Below are positions 38,228 to 49,748 of a DNA stretch of 64,000 bases, piece by piece. The stretch comes from Phlebopus portentosus (lineage: Eukaryota > Basidiomycota > Agaricomycetes > Boletales > Boletinellaceae), in NCBI GenBank assembly GCA_037892935.1, contig JAYXKI010000013.1, positions 930,001 to 994,000 on the forward strand. The letters are read 5' to 3'. The notes beneath the pieces were generated by a model, which was not told the DNA's origin, did not search any database, and saw nothing but the letters and a program-made list of their open reading frames with translations. Each line of letters starts with the position of its first letter. Positions within the stretch are counted from its first letter, which is position 1. Both the position numbers and the translations under genes were made by a program.

Positions 38228-40403
38228 TTAGCTATTCGGTACGATTTGCGCAAGTCTCTCCTTCCTTGGAACAATCCTACACTTGAACGGTTTGACGAAA
38301 CTAACAGGAGTTTCAAGTCAGCCGACACTAACGTATGCGACAAGGGAATAAGAACTTACTGGACAAGGCCGCTCTCAAATTCAGAAATAGGGTAAACATC
38401 TTCTCCTGTAACGGGATCTTTGGATGGTAGGATGTCGAATGCCGCTAGGACATTCGCCATGGTCGCCCACATCACTAACTCTGCGAATGCACGGCCTGGG
38501 CAGACCCTAGGCCAAGACCAGAGCGTAACTCAGGCAACACCTATTTTCATAGATGAGAAACTTAACTTACCTTCTTCCAAAACCAAACACAGGGAAGATC
38601 AGATCGTCTGTAGCCATGTCCCCACGAACGGCATGTCTGTCCGGGTCGAATTTCTCCGGGTCAGGGAAGATGTTAACGTCTCTCATCATATGCCTGGTAT
38701 ACGTCTTTAATCCAACACCGTGTGTATTGATTCATCGACACAAGACTCACCAAATGTTGGGCATGATCATGGTGCGTGCCGGTATTGTCCATCCGCGATA
38801 TTCGTCCGTTTGGATGGAGGCGTGAGGGAATCCAAGAGGTGAAGGAGGATGGATTCTGTGACACAGGTCTAGTTTCACTGGATGAGCGACATCGAGGCTC
38901 AACATACCTCAAAGCCTCCTTCAGAATACAATCGATATACGGAAGATTCGCCCTATCCTTCGGCAACGGAAGTCGATTGAGACCAATAATGTTATCGATC
39001 TCATTCTGTGCGCGCCTTTGCACGTCCTGGTTACGGACCATCATAAGGAAAAACATCGTAATGGCAGTTCTGGTCTGCACTGATGCGTGAGACCTTCAAC
39101 AAATCTGAGCAACAGTGCATTGATCCTACAGAGTCAGTGCCACCTTGTTCATCGAGAATTTCGTGAGTATTTGTTAGATCGTTCCGACTAGTCCTTGACA
39201 GAACCTACCAATATAAAAGGTACCCAAGAAGTTTCTCAAGCTCACTTCTTCCTCGGAGCTTATGTCGCGCAAGTCATCATACTCATCCAGCAATCGATAG
39301 ACAATACTAGGCGCCAACATCCCGGATACCTTCAAATCGTCAACTATTATACCGTGGCTGTTCTTCACCTTTTATCAAGAACAAAAAAAAGTACCTTCTT
39401 GGATTTTGCCTCCTCGAAAGGCAGCGAGAAAGCAGTCCTCAGCGCATCTCGAGCCTCAAGCGCCTTTCGTTTCAGACCCATACCTGGCACCCACGTCGGT
39501 ACGAAGCGCACTGTCATGTGGAAGTCAGAGAAGGCTGATGGCGAGAATGCTTTTCTACGGACATAAAGGAAATATATCTATGACAGTAGCTCCGACACTT
39601 CCGCACAGGGCGGTCGTTCGGGCAGCCCGTTCGGTTTCAACAATGTACGTGTCGTTTATAGGATTCCCAGAGACACTGCGTCCGTAAACAACCTGCATTA
39701 TAATGCTTGTGAAAAGTCTACCAAACCCATCAGCGAATTATCTTGCAAAGTGAATATAAGGGTTATTCCGATACCCATGGATATCTTGATAAAACTCGTC
39801 CGGGCACAACCACAGGCGGTGAAGGAACTTCCGGACCCGATCTACCAGTATCTCATCATAGGAGCGGATAGCAGACGAGCCGAGATGTTCCTGCATCAGT
39901 CGGCGCTGTTTACGAAATTGCGCATGACCAAAGGGCATCATAACGATTGTTTCGTCCCAGCCAATCCTGAGTCATATTCAGTAAGTGGTATGGAGCAGAT
40001 AAGCAGTGAATGGCTCTTACATTTCAAGCAAAGGCGCCTTTGGCCTATCCGAAAGGTTTGCACCCTTCTTTTCCAACAGATCGCAGGCCGCATCGATTGA
40101 GTTGACGACAATCATTGAACGTCCCAGCGCCTTCAGAAAGATTACCGGACCTTGACGGTCACAGATATACGTGAAGTATGATAAGAAACATAGTCATCTC
40201 GAAAGGAAGAACAACGCACCGTATAAATTCTCCCATTGAGCAAATGTCTTCCATGGCAAAGTCTGAGGGATCTTCATGACATGTCCAAGGAATGGGAGTC
40301 CGGACGGACTCGGAGGAAGCTTCCTTGTTCCTTGCTTGCAGTATATGGCGGCACAAAACGCGACAAATGGAATCGCAGTGTACAGCCAAAGAGAGAATGC
40401 CAT
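38228..40403 (-). CDS. Cytochrome P450, array copy 1
   Basis: Heme-thiolate monooxygenase of about 500 aa. Seen in order: N-terminal membrane anchor MAFSLWLYTAIPFVAFCAAI, proline hinge KLPPSPSGLPFLGH, GPVIFLKALGRSMIVVNSID, the C-helix region QFRKQRRLMQEHLG, I-helix GGTDS-T on a 14-nt exon (39130-39143), ExxR motif KEALR, FDPDRH, and heme loop FGFGRRVCPGR split by an intron. The last intron starts at GTAAGT just after ESGLV; the final exon reads FVKPFKCRIVPRKERLAQIV and stops at 38228-38230. The style matches CYP64-clan P450s often annotated O-methylsterigmatocystin oxidoreductase-like; the substrate is unknown. The start at 40403 gives the anchor directly. Nearly identical in its N-terminal exon to copy 2. 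A 554-bp element sits about 180 bp upstream of its start codon. Confidence 0.92.
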
Positions 40404-40455
40404 CTTAACGCACACACCCAGGGGTATTTGGGAATAGGATCAGGCAGAGAGAGCA

Positions 40456-40461
40456 TTTATA
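40456..40461 (-). promoter_or_regulatory. TATA box of P450 copy 1
   Basis: TATAAA on -, about 53 bp before the start codon at 40403, in a context (AGTATAAATGCTCTCTCTGC) shared with copy 2. Confidence 0.6.
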
Positions 40462-40580
40462 CTTTATCAGCACCATTTACGACAAATACTGAAGAATCGA
40501 GTAATACAGTATATTGCCAGCGCATCCAGATTCTTTAACGACCTATCTCCACGATGCATTGCGGACCAACTATGGCGTGC

Positions 40581-41134
40581 TGTCAGATAGGGCTCCACAG
40601 CATATCGTACATAGCGTATACGGTACGGCGTATACGCTATATGCGCGTATGCGTATCGGCTCAAATATACGCGGGTATTTATGCGGTCGTATGCGTTATA
40701 TTTTCAGGGCTTGAAACCTGTGAGAAAATCGGACTTGGATGAAAAAGTAGCCCCTTTTATATCAAAGTTAGTTGTTATTCGCCGAAATTATTGTTGGATA
40801 TTTTCCCCAAGACCTGAGTACCAGGTTTGACATTAGAATCAAGAGCTGTCTGCTTATATTGTGAGAATTTGTAAGTCATACAACCTTGCCTGACAGAATC
40901 CCGTCGCGTCTATGATCAAGTTGAAATCCGTGTCGGTCAAGGAGTGTCCGGAAAGCATTTTGAGGCTCAAACGTGAAGTGTAATGGCCAATATATTATAT
41001 ATGTTAGCCTAGTACCGTATACGCATATACGCAACCATATATTATACGTGCGTATGCGTATAAGCCTAAAATTATACGTGCATATGCGTATAAGCCTAAA
41101 ATTATACGATACGCGCGGAGCCCTAGCCGCCGCC
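40581..41134. mobile_element. 554-bp inverted-repeat (MITE-like) element in the copy-1 promoter region
   Basis: Defined by comparison with the paralogous flank of copy 2. There, TGGCGTGC runs directly into ACCACTCGACG (around 43833-43860). Here the same sequences are separated by 554 bp and the hexamer GCGTGC occurs on both sides (40575-40580 and 41135-41140), as a target-site duplication would. Near the ends lie inverted TAGGGCTCC (40588-40596) and GGAGCCCTA (41117-41125), with a further inverted match TATCGTA / TACGATA just inside. The interior is rich in TATACG/CGTATGCG motifs and holds two tandem 30-bp units (41041-41070, 41071-41100). No coding sequence is seen, so it is non-autonomous. 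Confidence 0.7.
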
Positions 41135-41489
41135 GCGTGCATCACCTCGACGTACAATAGGCAGATGAAAAGTCCAGGTGATTACCACACAGTTGATACA
41201 TTGATCAAGCCTCGATAGACAGTTTCGGACAACAGAAGAGGTCCATACAACAATGCATCAAATCATAGTGCCAGGATGCGGAGAGTGAATCGGCACGCCG
41301 TCAGATAGGTTCTGAGAGTGATAGATACATCTCGTAACACGTCATTACTTCCGAGCCTCAGTCTCTGAGAAATGTTGGGTATGACCATTGATCGTATACC
41401 TAGTCATGATCCTTCGCTACTTTATTCGTTCTTTGTTGTCATCATCTAAAATGTTACAGTAAGGCATAATTGCTACAATCGAGTCAACT
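41135..41489. repeat. Duplicated 5' flank of copy 1, then 3' flank of copy 2
   Basis: 41142-41375 matches 43852-44085 beyond copy 2: shared CAATAGGCAGATGAAAAGTC, CGTCAGATAGGTTCTG and ATCTCGTAACACGTC blocks, with scattered substitutions. It marks the duplicated unit of the first two P450 genes. 41376-41489 is the short spacer before the copy-2 stop codon and resembles the spacer before the copy-1 stop. Confidence 0.7.
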
Positions 41490-43671
41490 TTAGCTATCCG
41501 GGGCGATCTGTGAAAGTCTCTCCTTCCTTGGAACAATCCGACACTCGAATGGCTTGACAAAGCTAGTAGCAAGGGCTTCAACTCAGCTTGCGCTTACGTA
41601 TGTGAGAAGGAGGAAGAGACCCTACTAGACAAGTCCACTCTCAAATTCAGGAACGGGGTAGACATCTTCTCCAGTTTCGGGATCTTTGGATGGTAAAATG
41701 TCGAATGCTGCCAGGACATTCGCCATTGTTGTCCACATTACTGACTCTGCGAATGTGCGACCTGGGCAGGCTCTAAACGAAGACCAAATCGTATTTCAGC
41801 GATCAGCTACTCTCATGAACGAGAGAAGAGCTTGCCTTCTCCCAAAACCAAACACAGGAAAAATTAGATCGTCCGCAGCCGTATCCCCACGAATGGCATG
41901 TCTGTCCGGGTCAAATTTCTCCGGATTGGGGAAGACGTTGGCATCTCTCATCATATGCCTTGCGTGTGTCCTCAATTCATTACCATTCATGTCGATTCAT
42001 TGAGACAAGGCTCACCAGACGTTGGGCATAATCATGGAGCGTGCTGGTATTGTCCATCCGCGATATTCGTCCGTTTGGATGGAAGCATGAGGGAATCCAA
42101 GAGGGGCAGGAGGATGGATTCTACGATAGTAAGTCTAGTATTGTTAGTCAAGTAACATCAAGAGCTCGACACACCGCAAAACCTCCTTCAACACGGAATT
42201 GATATATGGGAGATTTGCTCTATCCATTGGCAACGGAAGTCGATCGAGACCAACAATGCTGTCAATCTCGTTCTGTGCGCGCTTTTGTACATCCTGATTA
42301 AGGACCATCATAAGGAAAAACATCGTAATGGCAGTTCTAGTCTGCGTTGGCACACCAGACCTCAGCAAATTCAACAAATGGGAAAATAATCGAGCCTACA
42401 GTATCAGTGCCACCTTATAAAACGAGAGGTTTGTGAGTGATTGCTCTTTTTTCTGACGAGTTTCCGAGAGGACCTACCATTATAGAAGGTACCCGCAAAG
42501 TTTTTCAAGTCCATTTCTTCCTCGTTGCTCATCCCGCGCAAGTCATCGTATTCATCCAGCAATCGGTAGAGGATACTAGGCGTTTCAATCCCAGAAGCCT
42601 TCGAGACATCAGCAATCGAATCGTGGGTGTGCTCTTTAGCATAAGGCAGAGACAACAAATCACCTTCTTGGATTTTGCTTCTTTGAATGGCAGCGAGAAA
42701 GCGGTCCTCAAAGCATCTCGGGCCTCAAGCGCCTTTCGTTTGAGGCCCATACCTGGCACCCATGTCGGTACGAAGCGCACTGATGATGCGGAAGTCAGAG
42801 AGGATTGACGGCAAGAAGGTTCATTTACGTACGAAAAGGGAAGATATCTATCACCGTGGCTCCGACATTCCCGCACAAGGCGGACATTCGAGCAGCCCGT
42901 TCGTTTTCTACAATGCAAGTGTCGTTTACAGGATTTCCGGAGATACTGCGTCCGTAAACTGCCTCGATTAGGATGCTCGCGACGTGTCTACGACGAAAGT
43001 ATAAGTGAATTAGTATCTGGATACAGAGATTAGTTCGGTACCCATGGATATCTTGACAAAATTCGTCAGGGTACAGCCAAAGGCGGTGGAGGAACTTCCG
43101 GACCCGATCTACCAGTATCTCATCATAGGAGCGGATAGCAGACGAGCCGAGATGTTCCTGCATCAGTCGGCGCTGTTTGCGAAATTGCGCATGACCAAAG
43201 GGCATCATAGCAACTGTCTCGCCCCAGCCAATCCTGAGTCGCATTCACTAAGTAGTATGGAAGTAGATAAGCAGTGAATGGCTCTTACATTTCAAGCAAA
43301 GGCGCCTTTGGCCTATCCGAGAGGTTTGCACCCTTCTTTTCCAACAGATCGCAGGCCGCATCGATAGAATTGACGACAATCATTGTACGTCCGAGTGCCT
43401 TCAGAAAGATTACCGGACCTTGACGGTCACAGATATACGTGAAGTATGATAAGAAACATAGTCATCTCGAAAGGAAAAACAACTCACCGTATAAATTCTC
43501 CCATTGAGCAAATGTCTTCCATGGCAAAGTCTGAGGGATCTTCATGACATGTCCAAGGAATGGGAGTCCGGACGGACTGGGAGGAAGCTTCCTTGTTCCT
43601 TGCTTGCAGTATATGGCGGCACAAAACGCGATAAATGGAATCGCAGTGTACAGCCAAAGAGAGAATTCCAT
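41490..43671 (-). CDS. Cytochrome P450, array copy 2
   Basis: Closest relative of copy 1. Seen: anchor MEFSLWLYTAIPFIAFCAAI, KLPPSPSGLPFLGH, QFRKQRRLMQEHLG, RHVASILIEAVYGRSISGNP, I-helix GGTDT on a 14-nt exon (42400-42413), KEVLR (ExxR), IHPPAPLGFPHASIQTDEYR, FDPDRH, heme loop FGFGRRACPGR, and the final exon FVKPFECRIVPRKERLSQIA ending at 41490-41492. The intron that splits the heme loop has a GC donor (AGAAG|GCAAGC) where copy 1 has GTAAGT; GC-AG introns are rare but spliceable. No frameshift or stop was found, so the gene looks functional. Membrane-bound ER monooxygenase by family; substrate unknown. Confidence 0.92.
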
Positions 43672-44413
43672 CTTGACGCGCACACCCAGGGGCATTTGGG
43701 AATAGGATCAGGCAGAGAGAGCATTTATACTTTTATCAGCGTCAATTACGGCAAGTACTGATGAAGCGATTACTGTAATGCATTGCCAGCGCATCCATAT
43801 TCTTTAACGATCTATCTCCACGATACATTGCGGAAGAACTGTGGCGTGCACCACTCGACGTGCAATAGGCAGATGAAAAGTCCAGGTAATTATCATACAG
43901 TTAATGCGTTATCTAAATCTCGGTCTCGGTGGACAGTCTGCGACAACGAAAGGATAACAACGCATCTAACCATAGTGCGAGGATCGTCGGGATGGTGTAG
44001 CTTTCGGTGAGCAGAGAGTCGTCAGATAGGTTCTGTAAGTGAGATATCTCGTAACACGTCCTTACCTCCGAGCCTCAGCCGCCGGGAGTAGCTTTTTCCA
44101 TGCTAACGTACTGGTCACTGCGTCCGTAATTCAATATGCCAACGAGAACATGACAAAATAATTGAAAATGACACTGAATGAATGTCAGTTTCCTAGCCTA
44201 CGTCTCCCCCGTTAAGATCGACGACAATACCATACTTAGAAGGGATAAGCATGTCGATCATACCCGACTAAATATGGCCGCATCGATCTGCATTCTTATA
44301 AAAAAAGAATCAATAGCTTATTTAATATTCCTTTTATTTTTTCTACATGGGCATCGTTTGGTATTCATTACTTCGCCAATAAGCACTTCCGAAGGCTAGT
44401 AGCGGCAATACCA
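43672..44413. other. Promoter of copy 2 and spacer
   Basis: 43672-44085 is the uninterrupted counterpart of 40404-40580 plus 41135-41375. It contains the empty site of the inverted-repeat element. 44086-44413 shows nothing recognisable beyond AT-rich sequence. Confidence 0.6.
43724..43729 (-). promoter_or_regulatory. TATA box of P450 copy 2
   Basis: TATAAA on -, 53 bp before the start codon, at the same spacing as in copy 1. Confidence 0.6.
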
Positions 44414-46597
44414 TCAGTTATCCCGAGTAATCTGGGCAAGCCTGTCCTTCCTTGGAACGATCCTGCACTTAAACGGCTTAATGGTGCTGAGGGGCAAGGA
44501 CCACAAATCAGTACCCGCTCGGAAACGTACGAAGACTAGGCTCCTACTTGACAATGTCACTTTCGCATTCGGCGATAGGGAGAACCTCCTCTCCGGTGAA
44601 GGGATCCCGCCATGGAATGATATCAAACGCCGTCAGAACGTTTGACATTGTTATCCACATTACGGATTCGGCAAATGCGCGACCTGGACAGATTCTGGAA
44701 GCAAAAAGTATCATCGCTTAGAAGTTGTCCGATTCATAGGAAGATAAACAGAGCTTACCTTCTCCCAAACCCGAAAACAGAAGCAACGGGGTCGTGCAAG
44801 GCCGTATCATCCGAACATTTACTGCCTGAACGGGTGAGATGTCTGTCAGGGTTGAATTTCTCTGGCTCGATGAAGATCTCCTCATCCTTCATCATATGCC
44901 TATTTATTCCTTGAGTCAAACGTGAAGAATTTCAGCTCGTCGTATTGGGATTCACCAGATGTTAGGTATGACCATGGATTTTCCCGGAATGTCCCATCCA
45001 CAGTGCTCGTCTCTCTGAGTGGACTGATGAGGTAGCCCGAGAGGAGCAGGGGGATGAATTCTACGACACTAGAATTTAGTGAAAAGGTATTATGTGATCG
45101 TCGCTCTCAATACACCTTAGAACTTCTTTGATAAGGCAATCGATGAACGGGAGTCTTGCTCTATCATTGAGCAAAGGGAGACGATCAAGGCCAATAATCC
45201 GGTCGATTTCTTCCTGAGCTCGCTTTTGAACCTCCTGGTTACGCACCATCATCAAGAAAAATGCTATAAGAGCAGTAGCAGTCTCGATGAATGCATAAGA
45301 CAGAAAGTGGGGATATGTAAGCGGTTAGTTAAGCGTACTGTCTCGGTACCACCTATTTTATTGAGTGTCATCACTGGAATTTTGAAGATAGTACATACAT
45401 CGAGCTCACTTAGATAGAAAGTCCCGGTAAAAGTTTTTATGTCCTCCTCTTCCTGGAAATTGATGTCACTCGTGGCTTTGTACTTGTCCAAGACCTTATA
45501 GAGCAAAGCGGGATTTGCGGCTCCTGAATCCTTTGATCGTACGATGATCAATCGTGTTCTTCAGACGAAGGAAGAGAATGCCAATCACCATTCTGGACTT
45601 TGCCTCCTCAAATGGCAATGTGAACGCAAGCGAAAAGGCATCACGCGCCTGCAGAATCTTTCGTTTGAGGCCCATGCCTGGTAGCCAGGCAGGCAAATGA
45701 CGGACTATCAAGGATGAGGTTAGAAACACCCGGCGAGCAGAAGAATTGGAAAACGGACGGAAGGGAAAAAGATCTATTATCGTTGATCCTATGTTGCCCG
45801 TGGCTACTATCAATTTTGCCGCCTCCTCATTCACTCTGACAAGAGGATCATCCGAAGGCTTGCAGGATACTTCATGGCCGTAAACGGCCTCAAGAATGAT
45901 GCTAGCAACGTGACTAACGAGCAAGGTAAGTGAATATTTCGAGACTAGGCATGGCAGTGCAGTCGATTACCCGAGACTATCTTTATGGAAGTCGTCCGGC
46001 GAAACAAGAAGCTGCTCGAGGAACTTTCGAACACGCTTTTCTAGGACACAATCGAAGGAAGGAATAACAGATGGCCCAAGGTATTCTTGCATCAGGCGTC
46101 TCTGTTTGCGCTGTTGCGCGCTACCATATTGCAGCAGAGGAAGTGCAACGCCCCAGCCGATCCTATGTGTCATTTAGTAAGCGACTATCAGGGTGAAAAC
46201 ATTGTATTACATTTCAAGGACAGGTATCTCTGGCCTATCGGAAAAACTTGCACCTTTCCTTTCCATCAGATCGCGAGCAACAGTGATGGAGTTGATGATG
46301 ATCATGGGGCGACCTAGTACCTCCGCAAATGCAACAGGTCCTACAAAGATATGGAATATGTGTCAATAACGACAAACAGGAAGATAGGATTGCAAGCATA
46401 TAAATCCCACCATATAATTTGCCCCAGTCAGCGAAGGTCTTCCATGCCTGAGTTGTTGGGATTTGCAGGGCATTTCCAAGTACCGGGAGTCTCGGTGGAC
46501 CCGGGGGAAGCTTGCGTCTTTTTTTAACGAGTAGACGGGCAGCAGAGCAAACAAGTAGAATCAGCACTACGTACAGCGGTGGAACGAGATTCACCAT
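44414..46597 (-). CDS. Cytochrome P450, array copy 3
   Basis: More diverged member of the array, complete. Seen: anchor MVNLVPPLYVVLILLVCSAA, RKLPPGPPRLPVLGN, MIIINSITVARDLMERKGAS, RKQRRLMQEYLGPSVI, HVASIILEAVYGHEVS, I-helix SGTET on a 14-nt exon (45339-45352), KEVLR, heme loop FGFGRRICPGR, and the last exon IKPFKCRIVPRKDRLAQITR ending in RDN-stop at 44414-44416. I chose the ATG at 46597 because it begins the membrane anchor and lies 48 bp from the TATA box; an in-frame ATG at 46633 would be only 12 bases from the TATA box. ER membrane monooxygenase by family; substrate unknown. Confidence 0.9.
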
Positions 46598-46642
46598 GAT
46601 AGCATAAATTGAGGGGTCAGCAGGACAAGACATTAGGCAAGG

Positions 46643-46650
46643 TATTTATA
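46643..46650 (-). promoter_or_regulatory. TATA box of P450 copy 3
   Basis: TATAAATA on -, 46-53 bp before the chosen start codon at 46597; supports that start over 46633. Confidence 0.6.
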
Positions 46651-47527
46651 CCCTATTGACATCATACAATTCGACAAATCAAGTAGCGTTACGCCAAAGT
46701 AGCCAGCTTTCCATGGCCGCGTTTGGGGCGATCCATCTCCATTATCCACCTCAATGCGTCATGGAAGAACTTAAAGATCCGCGATAAGCAAGCATCAAGT
46801 CGTAGTACATTAGACAAGCATAAGTCCTGAGGCCAGATAAGTCGAGCCATCGAGCTTCGTTGATGTCGCCGCCGTCGAACCGCAATGAGAGCCTATCAAG
46901 AGCTCAACGAATACTAATCGGGCAACCGAACTAGGCTATGATAGCGCCACTGTGTCGCCTCCGCATCTTTCAAGTTCAAGAGCCGGAAGTTCCATCACCG
47001 CATTTCACTTCGATTCATCAGCATCTTAAGACGATAATGTTATGAGTTGAGTATGATGAAGAAAAGGAGAGGGCAGACACGAGACCCACTCGATTTTCCC
47101 ACGGTTCTCAACACTCTAATTTCACCAGCCAAGCTTAACCTCAAAGTTCTACTTACATTAAACACGACGGTGTAGAAAAGCCAAAGGGTAGTCTTTTATC
47201 ACAGTATACAAGCCAGGTATGCGACGATAATCTGTGATTCGATTACTATACATTCTAAGTTGTTTGTGACGCCCGTACACCGACTCCCGAGGCAATCCAG
47301 TTTTCATTTATTCCTTGGCCTGCAGTACTCTTCGCTTTTCAACTTATTCAACGATTCTGCGATCGTTCACGTGCACAGTGACCAGCCAGAACAGGCTTTA
47401 CAAAATCATTGACGAAGTAATAATAATATGGCTTGTGCTTGATTCATTTTACATGCGAGTTATACTAATAGTGGCCTGTTCCTTCGGACATATGAGCTGT
47501 TCCAGGAAGCTCTTATAGCGCTAGATT
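46651..47527. other. Spacer between P450 copies 3 and 4
   Basis: About 0.88 kb without a supported gene. No match to the copy-1/copy-2 promoter block was noticed. Confidence 0.5.
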
Positions 47528-49701
47528 TCAATGTTCTCGAGTGATTAGAGTGAGTCTCTCTTTTCTCGGGACAACCCTGCACTTGAATGGCTTAATGGAA
47601 CTGAACAACAGCCAAGAAGGGACACATCAGTACAGTCAACAACTGGACAGACATGGGGACGAATGACGTACTTGACAATCTCGCTCTCAAACTCGACAAC
47701 AGGGAGGATCTCCTTGCCCGTAACTGGATCCATACACGGAAGGATGTCAAATGCCGCCAATACGCTCGCTATCGTTATCCACATGATGGATTCCGCGAAT
47801 ACACGACCCGGACAGAATCTAAGTGGCAGAATGTTATCGTCCAACACTCGCGTCATGATACCAAACTCACCTTCTGCCAAACCCGAAAACAGGAGCAACA
47901 GAGTCATATGCTTCATGATCTTTACGAATGATATGTCTCTCGGGTTTGAATTCCTCTGGATCCGGGAATGATTCTTCATCTCTCATCATACGCCTGTCAT
48001 ACATCTATTTAATCATCTACTCCCGCTGGACCGTTGGAGTCAGAACTTACCAGATGTTGGGAATAACCATAGATTTCTCTGGAATTATCCATCCAGAGTA
48101 CTCGTCTTTGTGATTAGAGAGATGAGGAACACCAAGAGGAATGGGGGGATGGATGCTGAGAAGCCGTCAGCATTGAGGTATTCTAAGACACAAATAGCCG
48201 GAATGGAACGTACCGTAAAACTTCTTTCATAACGCAGTCAATGTACGGAAGGCTCGCTTTATCACTGAACGATGGGAGGCGCTCGGGGCCAACTACCTGG
48301 TCAATTTCTTTTTGCGCGCGCCTTTGCACTTCCGGGTTCAGAACCATCATCAAGAAGAACATTTGAAGAACGGTCCTTGTCTGGGTTAACAAACGAAAAA
48401 TAAGCCTAAAGAGCGAGACAACGCGAAATGAAAAAAAAGGACGTACGGTATCAGTACCAGCTAGTTAAGTGAGAGTAATTCATAACTGATATTCGCGACA
48501 ATACCACTTTGACTTACCGTTGTAGAATGTCCCAGCAAAATTCTTGATGTTAGCCTCTTCTTCAGAAGTCGGTCTTCCTTCGTACTCGTCCAAGAGCCGG
48601 TAAAGAACACTAAGAGTCGCAGTTCCTGTAGCCTGCGAACAATTTCTGGATTAAAAGGACGCAACACATATCACCGAATTAAAGAAGCTACCTTCTGAGA
48701 CTTTACATTCTCGAAAGGCGAAGTAAACACAATTTGCATGAGCTCGCGAATCTCGAGCGCCTTCCGCTTCAGGCCCATACCTGGGACCCATGCTGGTACA
48801 TGCCGGACTGATCACTACGTATCAGATAACGGCAGGAGCTACAAAGGAGTATACGTACGGAATGGAAAGAAATCAATGAAGGTCGCACCAACGCTTCCAG
48901 TGGCAGTCGTCATATTGAGAGCTTGCTCGTTTAATTTGATAAGAGGATCATCAGCAGGATTACCAGATACATCGTGACCGTATACTGCTTTCACAACAAT
49001 ACTGGCAACGTGTCTATCAATAATTGTCAGTAAATGAATGAGGTACCGCATGAGAGCAAGGGGACTACCCGTGAACTTCTTTGTAGGAGTTGTCTGGTGA
49101 TACCAGAAGTCGATGAAGAAACTTGCGGACATTCTCTTCCACGATATCATCATACGACCGAACGGCAGATGGTCCAAGATATTGCTGCATCCAACGTCTT
49201 TGTTGGCGGAATTGAGGACTTCCGTATGGCAAAGTGGCGAGAATGACGTCCCAGCCAATCCTTCGTGTCGATCAGCGCTTGAAGGTGGATGTCGTTCAGA
49301 CAAGTATAGACTTACATTCCAAGCAGAACCAGCCGAGGCCTGTCCGAGAAGTTTACGCTCTTCTTTTCCATTAAATCACGCGCCGCGGCGACGGAATTCA
49401 CAATGATCATTGAGCGCCCCAGCACCTTGGCAAAGATGACAGGTCCTAATATAGAGCAAATTCGTATGTTATTATATGTAAGCATTGCTCTGAACGGACA
49501 TTTCTTCTCACCATACAGCTTTCCCCATTCCGCGAACGCTTTCCATGTCTGACTCTGGGGGATCTTGAGCGCGTGCCCAAGCACCGGGTGTCCTGGAGGA
49601 CTTGGGGGGAGCTTGCTTGTAGTCCGCGTTAAGCGTCGCGCAGCATAGCACGCAGCAAGGACCAACAATGAGCATAGGTAGTGAGACAGTTCCATCTTCA
49701 T
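47528..49701 (-). CDS. Cytochrome P450, array copy 4
   Basis: Complete member at the upstream end of the array. Seen: anchor MELSHYLCSLLVLAACYAAR, SKLPPSPPGHPVLGHALKIP, GRSMIIVNSVAAARDLMEKK, RHVASIVVKAVYGHDVSGNP, I-helix AGTDT on a 14-nt exon (48447-48460), LNPEVQRRAQKEIDQVVGPE, KEVLR, heme loop FGFGRRFCPGR, and the last exon IKPFKCRVVPRKERLTLITR followed by EH-stop at 47528-47530. Unlike copies 1-3 the last intron would also read through without a stop, giving a longer tail to 47545. Two in-frame ATGs (49701 and 49695) are equally possible. ER membrane monooxygenase by family; substrate unknown. Confidence 0.9.
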
Positions 49702-49741
49702 GCGAGAACGTCGTCAATCTTGGGTCTCGTCCAAATTGTAC

Positions 49742-49748
49742 TTTTATA
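49742..49748 (-). promoter_or_regulatory. TATA box of P450 copy 4
   Basis: TATAAAA on -, about 41 bp before the first ATG at 49701. Confidence 0.55.

Noticed and set aside
38356..38358. Stop codon TAA directly after ESGLVQ in P450 copy 1 (and TAG at 41625, 44544 in copies 2 and 3)
   Set aside because: These are parts of GTAAGT/GTAGG-type donors. A last intron leads to the PFKCRIVPRK-type tail that P450s of this kind carry, present in all five copies.
40973..41218. Open frame across the right half of the 554-bp element
   Set aside because: Made of TATACG/CGTATGCG repeats and crosses the element border; not coding.
46631..46633. Upstream ATG of P450 copy 3
   Set aside because: Only 12 bases from the TATA box and adds a non-membrane leader; 46597 gives the anchor and normal spacing.
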